From: Chelatococcus asaccharovorans
GTDB lineage: Bacteria > Pseudomonadota > Alphaproteobacteria > Rhizobiales > Beijerinckiaceae
Length of the DNA stretch: 64,000 nt
Assembly (NCBI RefSeq): GCF_003201475.1
Contig: NZ_QJJK01000002.1
Span: 62,001 to 126,000 of the forward strand
Reading direction: 5' to 3'
The position numbers were made by a program, and so were the translations under genes. The notes beneath the pieces were generated by a model, which worked only from the letters and a program-made list of their open reading frames with translations, did not search any database and was not told the origin of the DNA. Within the stretch, counting starts at the first letter, position 1. Every line of letters begins with the position of its first letter. Shown one piece after another: positions 59,701 to 64,000 of this stretch.

Positions 59701-59923
59701 GGCGGCTCGTACCCATGAGCATGATCCGCAGCGCAAAATGCTGCTCTGCCGTGAAGTTGTTGAGCTCCGACAAAAGAGCGCGACGCTGGGGGACGAACTG
59801 CGCGACGGCAAGGCCGATGATCAGCCCCACGAGGGGAAGCGAGCAAACGAGCAGGAGGCGCGCCGACGGGCCGATGCCGGATATGCGAGACAGGACCATT
59901 CTCCTCGCCCCAAAAAAACGCAT
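56753..59923 (-). CDS. Membrane-bound hybrid sensor histidine kinase with periplasmic Cache-like sensor
   Basis: 1056 residues. ATG 59923 is chosen because GGAGG lies seven bases upstream. TM1 at ~20-43 (LLLVCSLPLVGLIIGLAVAQ), a ~325-residue periplasmic region of Cache type (VSHAAPVYVRDQFYGVVAAD block), TM2 at ~368-393, then two PAS domains, HisKA with His ~699 (GVAHELNNPLS), HATPase_c (VVLNAMQAM; GTGIGLSLCSGIV) and a C-terminal receiver (LTDLRMPGIGG). The architecture resembles DctB-like or chemical-ligand sensors with an attached receiver. It is divergent from the second response regulator across a 434-bp region. Confidence 0.93.
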   Translation of the reverse strand: MRFFGARRMVLSRISGIGPSARLLLVCSLPLVGLIIGLAVAQFVPQRRALLSELNNFTAEQHFALRIMLMGTSRQVEHMRLTVERHIVMESRSFSEANAREFRSVDVPLKTGSLAGVEWAPGSTAREDGNIFGIPELLQLRGDEAGPVDAGLELLSMLKLDQIVGTNARWSYFMPASANFVVLYPGASLTELVQDLAERFSFKDMRQLLELWQSYPVYQLGRPRHNTNRVPYWTDIYEDAGGTGPMVSHAAPVYVRDQFYGVVAADVLLSAFDAILTPMKQPVGMVAILNNHNEILGMNGMAFGGDLKKMREYLFADGLAQKILALTTDSDFIQVDDNWVISRVGPYSGYRLIYVLPNSDLNAYLLPHIISYALILCGLVATLAGILHFLHRSYILPSFRLADYLGAQAAGIEAEAPVLPKGWKPSFARISEAFANSRNYQKKLEESEARFLAAASSLIDGFAIVDPAGHIIFYNEAFAELVGRDGRARIAIGSHLSDLLDPRWLAAHGGDPILFDRRWVSFRQSAMPDGGAVILLRDVTEARHAEMQLRESEARLAALLAYAPVAIMLMDADGRLVMANPEAERMLSRELGMITGKRMSDFINTEAMVALDASINHVLTTGEVQVSEEHYPGRDHYRDALAIRFPLHNTEGAIDGVGIFAVDLTLQKMTEEELRRQRDALYQNEKLAALGSLLAGVAHELNNPLSIVVGYSGMLEELAPDEPTRRRAREVHVAAERCARIVKRFLAMARSKPVEKKLVDVEGIIDDVVELAAYGLRVNGVEVIRDRAPDLPAILADADQLHQVFMNVVLNAMQAMTSIEGRRRLIIRTALRDQTIVIDVLDSGHGVNDVVKQRAFEPFFTTKPLGVGTGIGLSLCSGIVEAHGGTIRLDPGPDGGALCRVELPISAAPPRRGGPELALQRQPLSGRVLIVDDEASIANFIAEALERDGATVMTVTSGYDAQKLLAEQPFDAVLTDLRMPGIGGERLLSFIAEERPDLDGRVIIMTGDALTAETTLRCEGLTMIEKPIDIEVLRALLQPLLAVSSKTGRHSRVAVE

Positions 59924-60357
59924 CACACCTCCGCACAAGCAGTCAGCCCAGTTCCTGAGCTCCCTGACACGCCGGCCGGCCGATGTCGCGGGCGCCAACC
60001 CGGACATGGCCTGATACTTCATGGCGACGTTTCATAGTGATGTCGGAGCCCCGGCGCCATGGTTCCATCACAGCCGCAGATGGAGCGGAGGGCAAGGGCG
60101 CCCCATGGCGGCGGTCACGAAACACTGCGCCGGGCAATTCTGCCCAGCCGCGCGCACCCCCTCGGACAGGCCGATCCCACCGGCCGCCACAGGTGGAACG
60201 ATCGACCCGCCATCCACCATACCCTATGTGGTGGGTAGGTCACCCGCCGCCGCAAGATTCGCGGGTTTCCGGACACAGAAGAATTTTGGTATTATGCTAC
60301 ATAATGTGTGCGGTTCGTCGGCATGGGCAAAGCCTGTGCCGAGATGGAAGACGTGCC
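59924..60357. other. Divergent promoter region between kinase and second regulator
   Basis: 434 bases. The left part is GC-rich without signals I trust. Near 60285-60310 an AT-rich patch (TTGGTATTATGCTACATAAT) could hold the promoter of the rightward regulator. No RNA gene seen. Confidence 0.45.
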
Positions 60358-61038
60358 ATGGCGGATGTGATTGTTGTCGACGATGATCGGGCGATCTGCG
60401 GAATGCTCGATGACTATCTGACGCTGGAGGGTCACGTGGTGCGCTGCGCCGCCGATTCGCGTGCCTTGTCGACGATGTTGGACAAACAGCTTCCCGATCT
60501 CGTCGTGCTCGATCTCAGCCTGCCCGACGAGGATGGATTGAGCATCACGCGCCGTCTGCGCCAGGGCTACGACTTCGGCATCATCATGCTGACAGGCACC
60601 AACGATCTGACCGATAAGGTGGTCAGCCTGGAGATCGGCGCTGACGATTATGTGACCAAGCCTTTTTCGCTGCTGGAACTGGGCGCGCGCATCCAGGCTA
60701 TCCTGCGGCGCCGGCGCGCTGAAAAAGACACGATTGTGCCGTTCGGCGCGTTCTCGCTTGATCTGAAATGCTGGAAGCTGTTCGAACCAGACGGGCGCGA
60801 GGTCAATCTATTCCCGACGGAGATCGACCTGATCGCCGCCTTCGCCACCAATCCCGGCAGGATGCTGAGCCGTGACGAGATCCTGCGGCTGGCCCCGGCC
60901 TACGGGACGGACCCGCTCGATCGCAGCATCGATACGCGGATCACACGCCTCAGACGCAAGCTCGAGAGCCACGGCCTCGATGGCGACCTCGTCAAGACGT
61001 CCCGCGGCAATGGCTATATCTATCGCGGCACCTCCTGA
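60358..61038 (+). CDS. OmpR/TorR-like response regulator
   Basis: 226 residues from ATG 60358 (GGAAG upstream). Receiver: acidic residues 8-10, Asp52 in VVLDLSLPDEDGLS, Thr in IIMLTGTND, Lys in YVTKPFSLLELG; DNA-binding winged helix (LFPTEIDLIAAFATNPGRML, RSIDTRITRLRRKLE, VKTSRGNGYIY). Divergent from the membrane hybrid kinase; it may be phosphorylated by the same kinase or by an outside one. Convergent with the sugar permease gene at 61102. Confidence 0.93.
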   Translation: MADVIVVDDDRAICGMLDDYLTLEGHVVRCAADSRALSTMLDKQLPDLVVLDLSLPDEDGLSITRRLRQGYDFGIIMLTGTNDLTDKVVSLEIGADDYVTKPFSLLELGARIQAILRRRRAEKDTIVPFGAFSLDLKCWKLFEPDGREVNLFPTEIDLIAAFATNPGRMLSRDEILRLAPAYGTDPLDRSIDTRITRLRRKLESHGLDGDLVKTSRGNGYIYRGTS

Positions 61039-61101
61039 CTTCAACATTCCTGCACTGCCGCCGATGTCACGCGTCCGCCGCGATGGCGCGCTGCAACCGG
61101 G

Positions 61102-61938
61102 CTACGCCTTCACCGCGCCGGCGGTGATCGCGCTGACGAGATGCCGGTTGAGGAAGCCGTAGAGGATCATCACCGGCAGGGCCGCGATGACCGAGGCGGC
61201 CATCAACTCGTTCCACTGCACGCGATACTCGCCGACCAGATTGGCGATGCCGACCGACACCACGAACATATTCGCGTCCGTCGTCAGCACCAGCGCCCAG
61301 ACGTAGGAATTCCAGGCGATGATAAAGGTGAACAGCGCCACCGCGACGAGCCCCGGCCGCGCCAGCGGCAGAATGACCTTGAAGAAGGTCTGCAATCGGG
61401 ACGCGCCGTCGATGATCGCCGCCTCGTCGATATCCCTCGGGATGGTGCGGAAGAAGCCGATCAGCATCCACACCGAGAACGGCAGGGCAAAGGACGAATA
61501 GGCCAGGATCAGCGCCAGATAGGTATCGACGAGGCCGAGCGATGCCATGATCTGGAAATAGGGGATGATCAAGAGCGTTTCCGGCAGCATCTTGGTGAAG
61601 AGCAGGAAAAGCACGAAGGCGGCGGCGCCGCGCACGAAGAAGCGCGTGAAGCCATAGGCCGCGAGTGCCGACAGCACGACGGACAAGGCGGTGGCTCCAA
61701 CCGACACGATGAGGCTGTTCAGGAGATAGCGGCCGATGGGCCGTGTCTCGAAGACGACGCGATAGGCATCAAACGACCAGTTCGCCGAGAAGAAGGTTGG
61801 CGGCGACTGAAAGACCTCGGGCCCCGGCTTCAGCGATGTATTGACCATCCAATAGAAGGGGAAGAGCGTCACCGCGAGCGCCGCCAGGATCAGCGCCCAG
61901 CGCAGAATGTCGGCCGGCGTCAGCGTCACACGGGTCAT
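61102..61938 (-). CDS. Carbohydrate ABC transporter permease, MalG type
   Basis: 278 residues. Six spans beginning WALILAALAVTLFPFYWMV; the EAA loop is IPRDIDEAAIIDGASRLQTF with the invariant Gly. PxxxVxxPL-type segment VILPLARPGLVAVALF follows. Works with the MalF-type permease whose gene overlaps by 4 bp and with the binding protein of family 1. No ATPase gene is in view; it may be downstream elsewhere or shared (MsmK-like). Confidence 0.94.
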   Translation of the reverse strand: MTRVTLTPADILRWALILAALAVTLFPFYWMVNTSLKPGPEVFQSPPTFFSANWSFDAYRVVFETRPIGRYLLNSLIVSVGATALSVVLSALAAYGFTRFFVRGAAAFVLFLLFTKMLPETLLIIPYFQIMASLGLVDTYLALILAYSSFALPFSVWMLIGFFRTIPRDIDEAAIIDGASRLQTFFKVILPLARPGLVAVALFTFIIAWNSYVWALVLTTDANMFVVSVGIANLVGEYRVQWNELMAASVIAALPVMILYGFLNRHLVSAITAGAVKA

Positions 61939-62885
61939 CGCGAACCCTCCTGCGCGTGGGTGCGCGTCAGCCCGACATAGAGCACGGAGAAGGCGAGCAC
62001 GAGGATAAGAAGAAGCACACCGATGGCCGCCGCCTCGCCGAAATGATTGGCGCGGAACGCCGTGTTATAAAGCAGCGCCGGCAAGACTTCCGTCGCGCCG
62101 ATGGGGCCACCGCCCGTCATCACCGCGATGATGTCGAACATCCGGATCGTATTGATGATGTCGAGCGTCGAGGCGACCACAATGAAATACTTCAGATTTG
62201 GCAGCGTGATGTAGCGAAACTGCTGCAGAGGCGAGGCGCCGTCGATGCCAGCCGCCTCATACTGCTCCACCGGGATGGTCTGCAGACCGGCCAGCAGCAG
62301 GAGCATGACGAAGGGCACGCCGCGCCAGACATCAACCGCGACGATCGAGCCGAAGGCGAGCGAGGGCTCGCCGAGCCAGGCCTTGTAGCTGTCGATCAGC
62401 CCGACGGCCGAGAACAGATAGTTGACGACCCCGAACTGCGGCTCCAGCAGCCAGAGCCAGACCGTCGAGCCGATGGCCGGTGCCACCATCCAGGGCGTGA
62501 GGAAGGCGACGCGCAGCACGGCACGCGCATGCACCACGCGATTGAGCAGCATCGCGAGGCCGAGCCCGATCGCCACATGCATGGCGACGCACAGCGCCGT
62601 GAAGGACAGAGAGACCCGAAGCGAATTCCAGAAGGCCTCGCTCTCCAGCACGCGGGCATAGTTGTCGAAACCGACAAAGATCGTATTCAGCCCGCGTGTG
62701 CGCTCGAGGCTGGTCCAGAACGCCTTAACGAGCGGCACGACGATGACGGCGCACAGGAAGATGAAGGCCGGCGCGATGAAGAGATACCCATGCCAGCGCT
62801 CGCTTTCGAGGCCGGGCCGGGTGGCTTGGCCCCGGCGGCGCTGGGGCAGCGCCGGCCGGGAAAGGCTGTCGGAGACGACCGTCAT
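61935..62885 (-). CDS. Carbohydrate ABC transporter permease, MalF type
   Basis: 316 residues. A cytoplasmic N-terminus (~30 residues, basic) leads to the first span GYLFIAPAFIFLCAVIVVPL; the EAA loop is IPVEQYEAAGIDGASPLQQF and GPIGATEVLPALLYNTAF marks the later periplasmic/inner turn. Inner-membrane partner of the MalG-type protein. Starts in a 4-bp overlap with the binding-protein gene stop. Confidence 0.94.
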   Translation of the reverse strand: MTVVSDSLSRPALPQRRRGQATRPGLESERWHGYLFIAPAFIFLCAVIVVPLVKAFWTSLERTRGLNTIFVGFDNYARVLESEAFWNSLRVSLSFTALCVAMHVAIGLGLAMLLNRVVHARAVLRVAFLTPWMVAPAIGSTVWLWLLEPQFGVVNYLFSAVGLIDSYKAWLGEPSLAFGSIVAVDVWRGVPFVMLLLLAGLQTIPVEQYEAAGIDGASPLQQFRYITLPNLKYFIVVASTLDIINTIRMFDIIAVMTGGGPIGATEVLPALLYNTAFRANHFGEAAAIGVLLLILVLAFSVLYVGLTRTHAQEGSR

Positions 62886-64000
62886 TGGTCTTTCAGCTTA
62901 CGATTGATCTTGGCATCGAGATCCTTGAACACCGTCTCGACCGTGTCCGGCGCGAGGAGTGCCTTCTGGACCGCATCGACGATGTCGCCGGCGGCGATAT
63001 CAGCCCAGATCGGCAGCGGCAGGGGATAGGGCTTCGCATTCTCACCGATCTTCAGGAAGGTCAGGAGCATCGGATCGCTCTTGATCTCCGGTTCGTTGGC
63101 GAGATCGCTGCGAATGGGCATCCAGTTCGCGACCTTGGCGCGCTTGATCGACCATTTCGCATCGGCCTCGAATTTGATGAACTTCCACGCGGCTTCCGGA
63201 TTTGGGCAATCGGCCGCGATGCTGGTCGACGTCATCGTCTTGAGGGTCGGCGCATTGGGGATCTGATGCGGTGCGGGCGCGACGATGAGCTTGCCCTTCA
63301 GCGCGGGGTTGTCTTCCTCGGCCTTGGCGATCGCCCAATTGGCATTCCGCATGGTGGCGATCTTGTTCTGCGCGAACATGACGGTCTGTTCGAGATAGTT
63401 CGTCGTGGTCGGCGCCGGCGCGGCGAAGCCGTCCTTTGCCATCCCGAGGTAAGCCTTGATGGCCTCAAGGCTCTTCGGGTTCTTGGCGAAGGTCGCCTCG
63501 GTCATGTCGGCGTTGAACACCTCACCGCCGTTGGAATAGATCCATGTCAGCAGGACGCGCGTGGTGGTATCGGTCTTGCCGCCCAGGATGGCGGTGGCCC
63601 ACTGGCCGTCCTTGGTGAGGGCCTTGGCCCAGGTCATGTAATCGGCCCAGCTCACCGGCGGCTTCGCGGGATCGAGCCCGGCGGCCGTCACGAGATCCTT
63701 GTTGTAGATCTCGGCATAGATGCCGCCCCAGATCGGCACGCCATAGAGCTTGCCCTGCCAGCGCGCGGCCTTCATGACCTCGTCGCTCCAGGCCTTCCGC
63801 CAGGCTTCCGGCTCCGCGTTCCAATAGCTGTCGAGCGCCATGAGATAGCCGTTATAGGCGGCCGTCGTGAGGTCCACGGAGACGAGGCAGGGCGCGCGGC
63901 GCGCCTGCGAAGCCGTCACAAATTTCGTCCAGTGGTCTTTGCGCGCAACGAGAACCGGCTCGATCTTGATGCCGGGATTGGCCGCCTCGAAGGCCGCGAC
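62882..64000 (-). CDS. Extracellular sugar-binding protein, family 1 (5' truncated by window)
   Basis: The frame is open to the right edge (base 64000), so the signal peptide and first part are missing; 372 residues are visible. SBP_bac_1 features: FEAANPGIKIEPVLVARKDH at the edge, LYGVPIWGGIYAEIYNKDLV, WADYMTWAKALTKDGQW, and the C-terminal AAWKFIKFEADAKWSIKRAK. Periplasmic receptor for the MalFG-type permeases downstream. Ligand presumably a sugar or polyol. Confidence 0.93.
   Translation of the reverse strand, partial: VAAFEAANPGIKIEPVLVARKDHWTKFVTASQARRAPCLVSVDLTTAAYNGYLMALDSYWNAEPEAWRKAWSDEVMKAARWQGKLYGVPIWGGIYAEIYNKDLVTAAGLDPAKPPVSWADYMTWAKALTKDGQWATAILGGKTDTTTRVLLTWIYSNGGEVFNADMTEATFAKNPKSLEAIKAYLGMAKDGFAAPAPTTTNYLEQTVMFAQNKIATMRNANWAIAKAEEDNPALKGKLIVAPAPHQIPNAPTLKTMTSTSIAADCPNPEAAWKFIKFEADAKWSIKRAKVANWMPIRSDLANEPEIKSDPMLLTFLKIGENAKPYPLPLPIWADIAAGDIVDAVQKALLAPDTVETVFKDLDAKINRKLKDQ

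Overview
The window is GC-rich and densely coded. It looks like a chromosomal accessory region of a metabolically versatile alphaproteobacterium, most likely Hyphomicrobiales (Chelatococcus/Bosea/Methylobacterium-like). Reasons: a phaC, maoC-pta, ackA operon behind a FixK/FNR-type box, several Opp/Dpp-type ABC systems, large PAS-rich hybrid histidine kinases, and a CTAGAGCA-ended palindromic intergenic element. The genus is inference. No rRNA, tRNA or CRISPR was seen.

Layout. 1-1956: gluconate/pentose-phosphate genes (gnd, truncated by the window edge; gntK) with the last 28 codons of a lost SDR gene between them. 1958-6134: a degenerate Tn3-family unit. It has 38-bp inverted ends, only the C-terminus of the transposase, a broken phnD, and intact cargo: a GNAT enzyme, a GntR-GNAT fusion regulator and a divergent FAD oxidoreductase. 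6365-12060: a very large hybrid histidine kinase overlapping a PleD-like diguanylate cyclase. 12174-16463: a frameshifted unknown gene, a 2-hydroxyacid dehydrogenase, a Gfo/Idh/MocA dehydrogenase and a DUF983 protein. 16505-21052: ackA, maoC-pta and phaC, transcribed leftward.

21445-48276 is dominated by three peptide/nickel-type (family 5) ABC importers. Unit 1 (permeases, GDPD phosphodiesterase, binding protein) lacks ATPases. Unit 2 (M81 protease, binding protein, two permeases, two ATPases, alkaline-phosphatase-fold phosphodiesterase) is complete. Unit 3 has ATPases and binding protein/permeases in divergent arms. Among them lie three MlrC-like M81 metallopeptidases, a D-threonine-aldolase/D-serine-dehydratase-like PLP enzyme and a RidA protein. 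Between units 1 and 2 are an amidase-like TIGR02594 protein, a VirK-like secreted protein and a 17-bp tandem repeat.

48443-55212 continues the catabolic theme: a GntR/FCD regulator, a second RidA-fold protein, a large alpha/beta hydrolase, an amidohydrolase, a 3-hydroxyisobutyrate-dehydrogenase-like protein and a cyclase-fold metal hydrolase. A near-identical 27-bp operator-like module lies in front of both the unit-3 transporter and the amidohydrolase/dehydrogenase pair, which suggests one regulon. Working idea (inference): unusual, possibly D-amino-acid-containing or cyclic peptides are imported, opened by M81 and amidohydrolase-type hydrolases, and finished by PLP and RidA chemistry.

55443-61038: a MarR regulator and a two-component cluster (OmpR regulator, membrane hybrid kinase, second OmpR regulator). 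61102-64000: a carbohydrate ABC importer whose binding-protein gene runs off the right edge.
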